18,601 nt of DNA from an uncultured Christensenellaceae bacterium (GCA_910588685.1 CAJUPX010000027.1:1-18601); one strand, 5' to 3'; shown: positions 1 through 7,469, counted from the first letter of the stretch. A program made the numbers and translations. Notes: a model not told the origin generated them from the sequence alone.

Positions 1-86
1 AGTTGGAGGTAAACGGGCTTTTATATGCTGACCGTACTCCTAAGGTTGCCGTTGATAGACTTAAAAAGATTTTCGAAAATAAATAA
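1..86 (+). CDS. C-terminal end of a probable glycoside hydrolase family 2 enzyme (partial)
   Basis: Only the last 27 codons are visible, with the TAA at 84-86. The peptide contains NGLLYADRTPK followed by a short basic helix. E. coli LacZ has a very similar stretch (NGLVFADRTPHPAL) near the end of its catalytic TIM barrel, so I infer a family 2 glycosidase (beta-galactosidase or beta-glucuronidase type) that ends soon after the barrel. The TAA is followed directly by the ATG of the HAD gene, so the two genes are probably co-transcribed. The call rests on one short motif and could be wrong at the subfamily level. Confidence 0.5.
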   Translation, partial: LEVNGLLYADRTPKVAVDRLKKIFENK

Positions 87-737
87 ATGGGACTATCCGA
101 ATTTATAAAAACAAACAATATCAAGGGTGCAATTTTCGATATGGACGGAACGCTCACCGACTCTATGGGGAGATGGAGTGAAATTTACGCTATGCTTATA
201 GATTATCTTAAAATCGAGCTTCCGCAGGGCTTTACAATGAAAGTCAATCATATACCCATGCGCAAGCGGGTGGGTGAAATTCTGAAGTTATTATCGCTTG
301 ATTTCTGTGAAGAAGAAGTCTATTCGTTTTGGATTGAAAAAACCGTTGAATATTACAATAAGGACTTTAAAACAAAGCCGTACATGCTTGAAGCGTTAAA
401 AACTCTAAAAGAGCAAAACGTTGTTATGGCAATCGCTACGGCAAGCGATATACGTTGTGCCGAAGCGTTTATAAAAAGCAATAATCTAACCGAATATATC
501 AGCATTATTACGGGGTTGGAAGAAGTCAGTCGCCCGAAAAACTATCCCGATATATATTTGAAAGCAGCAAAAAGACTCAGCGTTGACCCTTCGGAATGTA
601 TAGTTTTCGAGGACGCGCTAACTGCAATAAAAGCGGCAAAGGTCGGCGGGTTCTTGGTTTGCGGCGTGCAGGACGACAGCTCCGGATGTGACGAAGAACA
701 AATTAAAAAAATATCAAATTTTATTATGGGTTTTTGA
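87..737 (+). CDS. HAD-superfamily phosphatase/phosphomutase-like hydrolase
   Basis: A 216-residue cytoplasmic HAD subfamily IA protein. Motif I is FDMDGTLTD, with nucleophile Asp18 and acid/base Asp20. A helical cap spans about residues 28-95. Motif II threonine is in AIATAS near residue 118, motif III lysine is Lys151 in RPKNYPDIY, and motif IV is the acidic pair Glu175-Asp176 in VFEDALTAIKAA. This set fits beta-phosphoglucomutase-like and small sugar-phosphate phosphatases; the substrate cannot be read from the sequence. The start is fixed because motif I lies 17 residues in. There is no clear Shine-Dalgarno, and the ATG follows the upstream stop directly, which suggests coupled translation after the glycosidase. 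A role in sugar-phosphate handling linked to that glycosidase is an inference from position. Confidence 0.9.
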   Translation: MGLSEFIKTNNIKGAIFDMDGTLTDSMGRWSEIYAMLIDYLKIELPQGFTMKVNHIPMRKRVGEILKLLSLDFCEEEVYSFWIEKTVEYYNKDFKTKPYMLEALKTLKEQNVVMAIATASDIRCAEAFIKSNNLTEYISIITGLEEVSRPKNYPDIYLKAAKRLSVDPSECIVFEDALTAIKAAKVGGFLVCGVQDDSSGCDEEQIKKISNFIMGF

Positions 738-739
738 AT

Positions 740-1414
740 ATGTCTGCTAAAATGATAGCGCACCGCGGTTTGAGCGGTATGGAAACGGAGAATACGTTGG
801 CGGCTTTCGAAGCGGCTTGTAAACGTCTTTTTTACGGTATAGAAACGGACGTGCACGTTACGAAGGACGGTAAATATATAATATTCCACGATGACGGTAC
901 AGGTAGATTATGCGAGCAAAATTTAATTATCGAAGAGACTGATTTTGAAATTTTGCGTTCTTTAAAGTTTAAAGACGGCATATCCGAAATGCCGATGTTG
1001 TCAGAGTATTTACAAGTGATTTCTCGTTATAAAAAGGTTGCGGTAATCGAGCTGAAAAAATCTATGCGTGAAAGTAACATTGAGGAAATTATAGAAATCT
1101 GCAAACAGGAGTATACGCTTGATAAAATAATTTTTATTTCGTTTGATTTTGAAAATCTCGTCGCTGTACGCAAGCTTTTACCTAAACAGAAAATACAATT
1201 TCTGACGGAAAAATTCGACGACGGGCTTATAAAATCGCTGAAAGAATACGGGTTTGATTTGGATATACGTTACGACTTGCTTACGAAAGAAAAAATAAAA
1301 GAGTTTCACGAAAGTAATATTGCAATCAACTGTTGGACGTGTGACGACATTCAAAAAGCCGAAGAATTGATTGGTTTTGGGGTTGACTTTATTACAACCA
1401 ATATACTTGATTAA
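740..1414 (+). CDS. Glycerophosphodiester phosphodiesterase (GDPD family)
   Basis: This 224-residue protein would hydrolyse glycerophosphodiesters to an alcohol and glycerol 3-phosphate, using a TIM-barrel fold with a divalent metal. Visible family signatures are the N-terminal AHRG (His8, Arg9), ENTLAAF, the metal ligands in IETDVHVTKDG (Glu35, Asp37) and the catalytic His50 in IIFHDD. The C-terminal strand GVDFITTN is also typical. No signal peptide is seen, so it is cytoplasmic. I prefer the ATG at 740; a TTG two codons upstream, at 734, overlaps the stop of the HAD gene and would give a 226-residue form. The tight spacing makes it the third gene of the glycosidase-HAD unit. Length is normal for short bacterial GDPDs. 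Confidence 0.92.
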   Translation: MSAKMIAHRGLSGMETENTLAAFEAACKRLFYGIETDVHVTKDGKYIIFHDDGTGRLCEQNLIIEETDFEILRSLKFKDGISEMPMLSEYLQVISRYKKVAVIELKKSMRESNIEEIIEICKQEYTLDKIIFISFDFENLVAVRKLLPKQKIQFLTEKFDDGLIKSLKEYGFDLDIRYDLLTKEKIKEFHESNIAINCWTCDDIQKAEELIGFGVDFITTNILD

Positions 1415-1833
1415 GAATGCAAAGATTATAAATACAATGTAACTGCGGCAGGCAGGATAAACGTAATAGGTGACACATAGACTATTGCGTGGTATTGTAC
1501 CCTTCGGGGTAGGAGTTCTGCGGTGGACGAAGTCCGTCCCCAGAAGGCAGAAGGTTTTAGGTGTAAAGTCGCCCGCGCCTTAGCTTACGAATGGAGCGTA
1601 GGTTTTTTAAGTGTACGCAAAAATCCGCAAGCCGTGATAGGCTTTTATAAGTATACAATTTTTTCGGAAAACGAGGTATCTTTTGAGCTAAAACTATGCA
1701 AACAATCTTATAGAATGGCTAACCACCATAGAGCAATTTGAAGTTGCTAAATACGGTTAGAAGTCGGTGATACGTTACAGTTTCAGCGGCTTTTTTCGCG
1801 TCTTTTTTACGGTATCTATCCGCTCTTTTTTGA
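1415..1833. other. 419-bp gap without a convincing gene; left flank of the recombinase patch
   Basis: No protein I would defend is encoded here. The left half folds into consecutive hairpins (see the separate RNA candidate). Further right is AAGCC-6 nt-GGCTT followed by T4 (1629-1646), and then three T6 tracts between about 1793 and 1831, the last preceded by a CCGCT that can pair with an AGCGG about 35 nt upstream. A short reading frame ending at the TAG at 1758-1760 gives a protein-like tail (NYANNLIEWLTTIEQF) but has a stop just upstream, so it could be a gene remnant. The whole stretch may be the left end of the mobile element carrying the recombinase; no clear attachment repeat was found. 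Confidence 0.5.
1461..1608 (+). ncRNA. Candidate structured RNA with three tandem hairpins and a terminator-like end
   Basis: Read on the + strand, four helices follow one another. ACGTAATAG (1461-1469) pairs with CTATTGCGT (1482-1490) with one G-U. TACCC-TTCG-GGGTA (1498-1511) is a five-pair stem with a stable UUCG tetraloop. TTCTG (1516-1520) pairs with CAGAA (1541-1545) and encloses GG/CC and GGAC-GAA-GTCC. CTTACG (1584-1589) pairs with CGTAGG (1597-1602) with one G-U and is followed by T6 (1603-1608). That arrangement looks like a stand-alone small RNA or a leader, but I recognise no named family and see no good promoter. It overlaps a possible 72-codon GTG-started frame that I did not accept. 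Confidence 0.35.
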
Positions 1834-1992
1834 GTGGACGAAGATATAAATAATCAGCAATACGGAGTTAAACCCAATGACAATAAGACCACCCTAGCCG
1901 TTTCAAAAGCCTATGAGGATATTGAAAACGGATTAATATATAAAAATATATTTAATTCTGTCTTTGACCTTGCAAAAAGGGAGGTAATATGA
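1834..1992 (+). CDS. Small ORF resembling the C-terminal half of a RelB/DinJ-type antitoxin, probably truncated
   Basis: A 52-codon frame begins at GTG 1834, directly after an in-frame TGA, and ends in the TGA at 1990-1992, overlapping the recombinase start as ATGA. Its second half reads YEDIENGLIYKNIFNSV followed by FDLAKRE. From memory this resembles the tail of RelB/DinJ antitoxins, where a glutamate-rich helix is followed by an FNSV-like turn. The ribbon-helix-helix DNA-binding part expected at the N terminus is absent, so this is more likely a remnant or a regulatory peptide than a working antitoxin; no toxin gene lies next to it. The overlap suggests translational coupling to the recombinase. 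No good Shine-Dalgarno is visible. Confidence 0.4.
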   Translation: MDEDINNQQYGVKPNDNKTTLAVSKAYEDIENGLIYKNIFNSVFDLAKREVI

Positions 1993-3665
1993 TAGAATAC
2001 AATCAACAGAATACGGGTTGCTTTGATTTGGGAGGTAAAAGATTGAAATCAAAGCATAACAATTACATAGTAGGAATTTACGTCAGATTAAGCCGTGATG
2101 ACGAGCGAGCAGGCGAATCATTGTCTATCGAAAACCAAAAGATGCTATTGACAAAGTACATAGCGGATAAAGGGTGGAAGCTTCACGACGTTTACGTAGA
2201 TGACGGAATATCCGGAACAACGTTTGACCGCGACGGGGTCCAAAGGCTGTTAAATGATGCCAAAAGCGGAGTTATTAATACAATAGTTGTAAAAGATTTA
2301 TCTCGTTTCGGCAGAAATTATATTCAAGTCGGACAATACATAGACTATATATTTCCTTCTTTCGGAATTCGGTTTATTGCAGTCAGCGATAATATCGATA
2401 CAGCGGGAGCAAATTCAACCGCAATGGATATGATGCCTATTACTAACGTTTTCAATGAATGGTACGCGGCAAACACAAGCAGGAAAGTTCGTGCGATATT
2501 TACGGCAAATGCAAAAATGGGCAAAAGTAATATGTCGCACGCGCCTTACGGATATTTATTCGGTAACGATAGTAAAAGAACATACGTCGTAAACGAAGAA
2601 GTGAGCGGCATCGTTAAGCGAATATTCGAGTTAAGAGCAAAGGGAATTTCTCCCGGACAGATTGCGGAAATATTTAATGCAGAGAAAATTCTTACTCCGC
2701 GCGATTACCTGGTTAAACAGACGGGGAAGTATTTGTCGGCTCAAAGTAATCATCTTTGGACACAACTTTGCGTGCGTAAGATTTTGCAAAATCCTGCTTA
2801 TATCGGTAATCTCGCATTGCAACGCAGAACCACGATTTCGTATAAAAATCATAAAGCGGTTTTGCGCCCCGAAGAAGACTGGCTAGTTACTGAAAATGCA
2901 CATCCTGCAATTATTTCAAAGGAACTTTGGGATAGGGTAAAGGAAGTTGAAAAGTCTGTAAGTCAAGGTAAAAAGACGAGAACAGGTTTGGTTCATCCGC
3001 TTTCGGGTTTTATGTATTGTGCGGATTGCGGTTCGAAAATGAAACTGGAATACTATTCTTTAAAGAAGAACGGTAAGAAAAGCGGTACGGTTTATACCTT
3101 TAATTGCGGCGGACATAAGCGTTATGGGAAATCGTTTTGTTTTAACCACTATGTGAAAGCAGCGGATATAGAAAAACTGATTTGCGACGACGTAAAAAAA
3201 AGAGCGAAATTTATTATTGCTAACGAATCGGAAGTTAAAGAAAGTTTTATTTCTAAGCAAACGCAATTCGTTAGGCATGAGCAATTTGAAAAACAAACCG
3301 AACTTGTCAACGATAAATTAAGATGCAAAAAACTTGACTTTTTGATAGAGTCGGCTTTCGAAGAAAAGCTCGAAGGAAAGATTCCTGCTGATTTGTGCGT
3401 AAAGTTAATTGAAAAGTATTCAGCCGAAAGGCAGGAGTTGGATATTAAAATCAATGAACTTGAACAAGTTTTATCTTCCGTTCAACAGGCGAACATTGAT
3501 GCCGATGAGTTTATAGGAAGAATTAAGAAGCATTTGCGCGACGTTTCGGTTACGAGAGAACTTTGCTTGGAACTTATCGATAAGATAATAATCGGCGCGC
3601 CAAAAGAAAACGGACAACCGCAAAATATTGAAATTTACTATAAAATAAATTTGGATGCGGCATAA
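1989..3665 (+). CDS. Large serine recombinase, TndX/Tn4451 type
   Basis: A 558-residue site-specific recombinase. Domains in order: resolvase catalytic domain (about 25-180) with YVRLSRDDE carrying nucleophile Ser35, followed by DDGISGTTFDR and DLSRFGRN; Recombinase domain (about 200-310), including YLFGND and QNPAYIGNL; a zinc ribbon (about 343-390) with CADCG and later Cys residues; a helical coiled-coil region (about 420-490); and a C-terminal segment like DUF4368 (LIDKIIIGAPKENG). Enzymes of this kind excise and integrate Clostridium and Enterococcus mobile elements. The start is supported by GGAGG at 1980-1984. No other transfer or cargo genes are present, so it is either a minimal element or the last piece of a decayed one. 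It looks intact. Confidence 0.93.
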   Translation: MIEYNQQNTGCFDLGGKRLKSKHNNYIVGIYVRLSRDDERAGESLSIENQKMLLTKYIADKGWKLHDVYVDDGISGTTFDRDGVQRLLNDAKSGVINTIVVKDLSRFGRNYIQVGQYIDYIFPSFGIRFIAVSDNIDTAGANSTAMDMMPITNVFNEWYAANTSRKVRAIFTANAKMGKSNMSHAPYGYLFGNDSKRTYVVNEEVSGIVKRIFELRAKGISPGQIAEIFNAEKILTPRDYLVKQTGKYLSAQSNHLWTQLCVRKILQNPAYIGNLALQRRTTISYKNHKAVLRPEEDWLVTENAHPAIISKELWDRVKEVEKSVSQGKKTRTGLVHPLSGFMYCADCGSKMKLEYYSLKKNGKKSGTVYTFNCGGHKRYGKSFCFNHYVKAADIEKLICDDVKKRAKFIIANESEVKESFISKQTQFVRHEQFEKQTELVNDKLRCKKLDFLIESAFEEKLEGKIPADLCVKLIEKYSAERQELDIKINELEQVLSSVQQANIDADEFIGRIKKHLRDVSVTRELCLELIDKIIIGAPKENGQPQNIEIYYKINLDAA

Positions 3666-3691
3666 TATACATAGTTATAAATTATGGTAAA

Positions 3692-3726
3692 GGCGGAAGG
3701 TAGTCAGTCCATTTTAATCTTCCGCC
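3692..3726. repeat. 8-bp inverted repeat just downstream of the recombinase
   Basis: GGCGGAAG (3692-3699) and its exact complement CTTCCGCC (3719-3726) are separated by 19 bases. No T run follows, so it is not a standard terminator. Its position 27 bp after the recombinase stop would suit an element end or a recombinase-binding site. A near match to AAGGCGGAAGGT (one mismatch, AAGGCAGAAGGT) occurs at about 1544-1555 on the other side of the recombinase, which may be chance. Confidence 0.45.
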
Positions 3727-3757
3727 ACCGCAAGGGAAAATCTCAACAGATAATATA

Positions 3758-3794
3758 AAGCAAGGAGCGAATATTCACCCCTCCTTGCTTTTTT
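3758..3794 (+). terminator. Rho-independent terminator after the recombinase
   Basis: AAGCAAGGAG (ending 3767) pairs with CTCCTTGCTT (starting 3781) across a 13-base loop, and six T residues end at 3794. The stem is perfect over at least ten pairs. It would stop transcripts from the recombinase before the LRR gene. Confidence 0.85.
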
Positions 3795-3813
3795 GCTGTG
3801 GTTTTGTTATAAT
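3785..3813 (+). promoter_or_regulatory. Possible sigma-A-type promoter of the LRR lipoprotein gene
   Basis: A perfect TATAAT lies at 3808-3813, with TTGCTT at 3785-3790 as a partial -35 at 17-bp spacing. The -35 sits inside the descending arm of the upstream terminator, so terminator and promoter share bases. The ATG at 3853 would have a leader of roughly 30 nt. Confidence 0.5.
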
Positions 3814-3852
3814 GAATGTACGATAAACAGTAATTTAGCGGAACTAACTAAT

Positions 3853-5724
3853 ATGTTTGATAAAATCGGAAATAAAAGAAAACTGTTTATAGCGCTTTTG
3901 GCTATAATAGCGTTATTCGTCTGTGCGCTGTCGCTGTCGTCCTGTTCTCTGTTCGGCTCTTCCGGGCTTAGGTATAAAGCAATAGAGAAGGACGGCAAGG
4001 TGGTGGGATATTCCGTTGAAAAGAATATCGGCACAAATCCCAAAACGCTGACCATTCCCGCCGAGCACAATGGCAAGCCTGTAACCAAGATAGAGCGGTT
4101 TGGGTTTAACTACTGCACGAATATAGAAAATGTGGTTTTGCCCGATACGATAACCGAGATAGGTTGGGACGCATTTGCAAATTGCCAAAAGATGAAAAAG
4201 GTTTATATATCTGATTTAACGGCTTGGTGTAATATAAGCTTTGAAGGCGATTGGGCAACTCCGTTTTGTTATGGAGCAGAATTATATTTGAACAACGAGC
4301 TTGTCAAGGACTTGGTAATCCCCGATGACGTTACAAAAATTCCGATGTATGCCTTTCAAGGCAGTAATATTTCAAGCGTTACGCTTCCTTCCAGTGTAGA
4401 ACGCATTTACTACGGTGCGTTTACCTATTGCCATAGCCTTGAAAGAGTTGTTTTTAACGAAGGGTTGACTTCTATTGACGGTTACGCGTTCGGTTGGTGC
4501 GAAAGTTTAGAAGAGGCAGCCCTACCCGAAGGGCTTAAAAATATCGGTGACTGCGCTTTTTTCGGTTGCAGCGGACTTGTAAGCGTTACGCTTCCAAGCA
4601 GTGTAGAGAGTATAGACAGCGAAGCGTTCAAATTCTGTGAGAGAATAGCCGTTGTTTATAATCATTCCGACTTTGAAATAACCAAAGGTTCGACCGCTCA
4701 CGGTTATTTGGGCAGTTATGCGCTGAATGTTTTTACGGGCGCGGAGCAAAGCATAATAACCAAAACCGACGACGGTTTTATGTTTTACGCTTACGAGGAC
4801 AATAAACTGTTAATCAATTATACCGGTAAGCAAAAGAAAATAACTTTGCCCGCCATATCCGAAGTGGGTAATTATAAAATAGGCGCTTCGGCATTCAGCA
4901 AACGCGAATATATTACGGAGATTACTATTCCCGACGGGGTGCAAACCATAGGCGGTTCGGCGTTTGAGGACTGCACAAGTCTGACTAAGGTGGTTATTCC
5001 GCAAAGCGTTACCTACATAGGCGGTTATGCGTTTTATGGTTGCAAAAAACTTGCCGAAATAAAATTGCCCGAAAACCTTACCGAAATTTCATCCTACACG
5101 TTTTGCCATTGCGAAAGCCTTAAAAGCATAGCTATTCCGCAATCGGTAAATACTTTCAAAGACGGCGCATTTTTTGCTTGCGTCAACCTTGAAAGTATTG
5201 AAATTCCCGAAGGCGTTACGGCGTTACCGAGAGATTTATTCAGCCGCTGCACAAATCTTAAAACCGTCAGGTTTCCGCAGAGCCTGTCGGTTATCGGCGA
5301 GTCTGCATTTAACGAATGTACCGGTCTTGAAAATATAGATTTGCCCGATGGATTGCAGGAGATAAAGGCACTTGCTTTTGAAAAATGTGTAAACTTGAAA
5401 GCCGTTGTTATGCCGGACGGAATAACGGAAATAGGCTCTTACGCATTTCGCAAGTGTGAAAATATTGAAAGCGTAGTTATTCCCGACAGTATTACTGGAA
5501 TTAAAAGCTGTGCTTTTCAGCAATGCAGAAATCTCAAAAGCATAACTTTGCCTGCGGGGATAAAGTCTATCGATAGGGACGCTTTTCGCGAAACGGCTGT
5601 TTCGGAAATTATTTTCAAGGGAACAATGGAACAGTGGGAGACAATTATGGCAAAAGCATATTGGAATATCTTTTCCTATGATTACACCGTCTACTGTACA
5701 GACGGACAAATTAAAAGAAATTAA
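3853..5724 (+). CDS. BspA-type leucine-rich-repeat lipoprotein
   Basis: A 623-residue surface-anchored protein. After a basic N terminus (residues 1-10) a hydrophobic stretch runs to a lipobox-like LSSC with Cys31, which indicates a lipoprotein signal peptide. The rest is about 17 copies of the 23-residue LRR_5/BspA repeat, each with the pattern I-P-x-x-V-x-x-I-G-x-x-A-F-x-x-C-x-x-L. They form two blocks (about 80-275 and 365-590), separated by a non-repeat spacer around 280-360. The C-terminal GTMEQW and YCTDG are common endings in this family. Such proteins are abundant in gut Firmicutes, where they are thought to bind host or microbial surfaces; the ligand is unknown. The frame is open upstream to 3793, but the ATG at 3853 fits the signal peptide and the promoter. 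No strong Shine-Dalgarno is visible. Confidence 0.88.
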   Translation: MFDKIGNKRKLFIALLAIIALFVCALSLSSCSLFGSSGLRYKAIEKDGKVVGYSVEKNIGTNPKTLTIPAEHNGKPVTKIERFGFNYCTNIENVVLPDTITEIGWDAFANCQKMKKVYISDLTAWCNISFEGDWATPFCYGAELYLNNELVKDLVIPDDVTKIPMYAFQGSNISSVTLPSSVERIYYGAFTYCHSLERVVFNEGLTSIDGYAFGWCESLEEAALPEGLKNIGDCAFFGCSGLVSVTLPSSVESIDSEAFKFCERIAVVYNHSDFEITKGSTAHGYLGSYALNVFTGAEQSIITKTDDGFMFYAYEDNKLLINYTGKQKKITLPAISEVGNYKIGASAFSKREYITEITIPDGVQTIGGSAFEDCTSLTKVVIPQSVTYIGGYAFYGCKKLAEIKLPENLTEISSYTFCHCESLKSIAIPQSVNTFKDGAFFACVNLESIEIPEGVTALPRDLFSRCTNLKTVRFPQSLSVIGESAFNECTGLENIDLPDGLQEIKALAFEKCVNLKAVVMPDGITEIGSYAFRKCENIESVVIPDSITGIKSCAFQQCRNLKSITLPAGIKSIDRDAFRETAVSEIIFKGTMEQWETIMAKAYWNIFSYDYTVYCTDGQIKRN

Positions 5725-5767
5725 GTTTTAAGGATTATAAATTTCAATTTGTCGTTTAAATAAATTA

Positions 5768-5800
5768 AATAGCGCACTTCTTAGTGCGCTATTCGTTTTT
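5768..5800. terminator. Bidirectional terminator between convergent genes
   Basis: AATAGCGCACT (5768-5778) pairs perfectly with AGTGCGCTATT (5783-5793) around a TCTT loop. T5 follows on the + strand, and the minus strand also runs into T-rich sequence. It separates the LRR gene from the convergent carbamoyltransferase gene and can serve both. Confidence 0.85.
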
Positions 5801-5851
5801 CTGCAAAAAATCTTTGCAACAGCCCCGTTAAGGTATTTATGTCATTAAAAA

Positions 5852-6790
5852 CTATTTAACAAGCAGCGCGAACACGGCTTTAACAGTGTGCAGCTTGTTT
5901 TCCGCCTGTTCAAGCACAAGCGACTTGCTGCCGTCTATAATTTCCTCGGTAACTTCTATACCGCGGTTGGCGGGCAGTGCGTGCATAAACACCGCGTCGG
6001 GAGAGGCAAGCTCCATAAGCTTTTTATTAACCTGATAGGGCAGTAAAATTTTGCGCTCGGTTTCGGAAATAGCCGTATGGTAATTATAGTTGTCGGTATA
6101 AACAACGTCGGCGTTTTTAACGGCTTGCGCGGGATTTTCGGTTACCGTTACGTTTCCGTACTGGCTTACGCTTTCAAGCAATTCGGGAGGAATAGCGTAC
6201 TCGCGGGGCGTTGACAGTGAAACGTCCATCCCGCACTTAACCGCGCCGGTTATAAGGGAAGAGCAGTTCGCGCTCCATTTACCCGTGTACGCAAGGCGCA
6301 GCCCCTCTAACTTTTTGCGCTTTTCCCAGATAGTGAACAAGTCGCAAAGCGTTTGCACGGGAACGCTCTTGTCGTTATTCGAGTTGATAATGGGAATGGG
6401 AGAATCCGCGCAAAACCTTTTAAGCTGGTCTTTGCTTATGCCTCTCGTTACAAGCGCGCCCACTCCGTAACGGCATATAACGTTTAAAATATCGTACATA
6501 TTTTCGCCTGCACGCATATCCGACTCGTCGTAAGGCAGGTTTACGCAGTTTCCGCCGAGCTGTCTTATCCCCACTTCCAACGCAAGGCGCGTTCTTAGCG
6601 ACGTGTCGTTGAATAAAAGTGCAATGGTTACGCCCCTTAATATGCCGGTGTCCTCGTTCGCGGTAAATTTTGCTTTCAGCGATTTGATTGCATAAAGATA
6701 CTCAAAAATTTCCTCAACTTTTAAACTGCTTATCTGTATAAGGTGGTTTGTGTTGACCCCGTAGGAAGGGGAATAGCGGTTAATATCCAT
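5852..6790 (-). CDS. Aspartate/ornithine carbamoyltransferase family protein with altered active-site motifs
   Basis: A 312-residue protein of normal family length and layout: carbamoyl-phosphate domain first, then the amino-substrate domain. The carbamoyl-phosphate loop reads TSLRTR (Ser64-Arg68), with Leu where ornithine and aspartate enzymes have Thr; acetylornithine-type enzymes also have SLRTR. Three further departures are visible. The usual HPxQ is VPVQ (143-146). The ornithine-specific SMG loop is replaced by TDNYNYH (232-238). The HCLP motif is HALP (270-273), without the ornithine-site Cys. The C-terminal ALPANRGIEVTEE and EQAENKLH are well kept. I therefore call the family with confidence but not the substrate. 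Its start codon shares one base with the stop of queH, and no arginine or pyrimidine genes are nearby. Confidence 0.85.
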   Translation of the reverse strand: MDINRYSPSYGVNTNHLIQISSLKVEEIFEYLYAIKSLKAKFTANEDTGILRGVTIALLFNDTSLRTRLALEVGIRQLGGNCVNLPYDESDMRAGENMYDILNVICRYGVGALVTRGISKDQLKRFCADSPIPIINSNNDKSVPVQTLCDLFTIWEKRKKLEGLRLAYTGKWSANCSSLITGAVKCGMDVSLSTPREYAIPPELLESVSQYGNVTVTENPAQAVKNADVVYTDNYNYHTAISETERKILLPYQVNKKLMELASPDAVFMHALPANRGIEVTEEIIDGSKSLVLEQAENKLHTVKAVFALLVK

Positions 6791-7395
6791 TATTTATCTC
6801 CGTATAAATTATCGGTTTTGCGCTGCGAAAAAACGCAGCCGCAGTAATTTTGTCTGTAAAGAGAGTGCTCGCCGGACAGTTGAATACTGCGCAGATAGCC
6901 GTTGCGCTTTTTAAAGTCCGAGTACAGCCATTTTATCCCGCCGAGCCTTTCGCCTATGCTGTTTATGAGCTTTGCGTCTTTCATAGGACTGACGGTAAGC
7001 GTGGTGGTAAAGTAATCGTATCCTTTTTCAAACGCCGCGTCGCGCGTTTTTTTGAGCCTGAGTTCAAAACACTTTCCGCACCGTTCGCCGCCTTCTTTGC
7101 AGCTCTCAAAGCCCTTGACGGCATTGTAAAACTTGGCGGTGTCGTGGTCGCAGTCTATAAAATCAGCCAGCCCGGTTTCATTTAAAAATCTTATAAGCTC
7201 GGCTTTGCGCCGCTCGTATTCGGGGTTTTCTATATTCGGATTATAAAATAACGCAGTTATTTCAAAATACGGGCTAAGCCGCTCCAAACAGGACGTGGAG
7301 CACGGCGCGCAGCAACAGTGCAGTAAAAGCCTGCGCTTTTTATCAAAAGAATTTACCGTATCCTGCATTAATTTGTCAAACGAAATATCGTTCAT
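6790..7395 (-). CDS. queH: Epoxyqueuosine reductase QueH
   Basis: A 201-residue QueH (formerly DUF208) protein, which reduces epoxyqueuosine to queuosine in tRNA and replaces the unrelated QueG in many anaerobes. Visible signatures: LLLHCCCAPCS (Cys27-29, Cys32), FYNPNI with PEYERR, RCGKCFELRL, TLTVSPMKD and the C-terminal YCGCVFSQR. The paired cysteines bind the iron-sulfur cofactor and act in the reaction. The TAA shares its final A with the ATG of the carbamoyltransferase gene (TAATG), so the second gene is probably translated by re-initiation. The start at 7395 lies shortly before the first conserved motif, as expected; no strong Shine-Dalgarno or promoter was recognised. No other queuosine genes are in the window. 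Confidence 0.93.
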   Translation of the reverse strand: MNDISFDKLMQDTVNSFDKKRRLLLHCCCAPCSTSCLERLSPYFEITALFYNPNIENPEYERRKAELIRFLNETGLADFIDCDHDTAKFYNAVKGFESCKEGGERCGKCFELRLKKTRDAAFEKGYDYFTTTLTVSPMKDAKLINSIGERLGGIKWLYSDFKKRNGYLRSIQLSGEHSLYRQNYCGCVFSQRKTDNLYGDK

Positions 7396-7469
7396 AATTA
7401 CAGTTTAACATATTTCGCGCACGTTTACAAGGAATTTTAAAAATTTAACTAAAATTCACCTCATAAAAG

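Noticed and set aside
1523..1741. A 72-codon GTG-started frame with AGGAG at 1511-1515
   Set aside because: It runs straight through the hairpins at 1516-1608 and a T6 tract, resembles no family I know, and the hairpin pairing explains the sequence better. It remains possible if homologues show protein-level conservation.
1685..1760. Protein-like tail NYANNLIEWLTTIEQF in another frame
   Set aside because: There is an in-frame stop immediately upstream and no start codon, so at most it is a gene remnant. Too short to name.
3793..3852. Longer start for the LRR lipoprotein
   Set aside because: It would place the terminator end and the -10 box inside the coding region, and would put 20 non-signal residues before a well-formed lipoprotein signal.
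5236..5709. 157-codon minus-strand frame inside the LRR gene
   Set aside because: It lies antisense to the repeats, and repeat periodicity keeps the opposite frame open; no family features.
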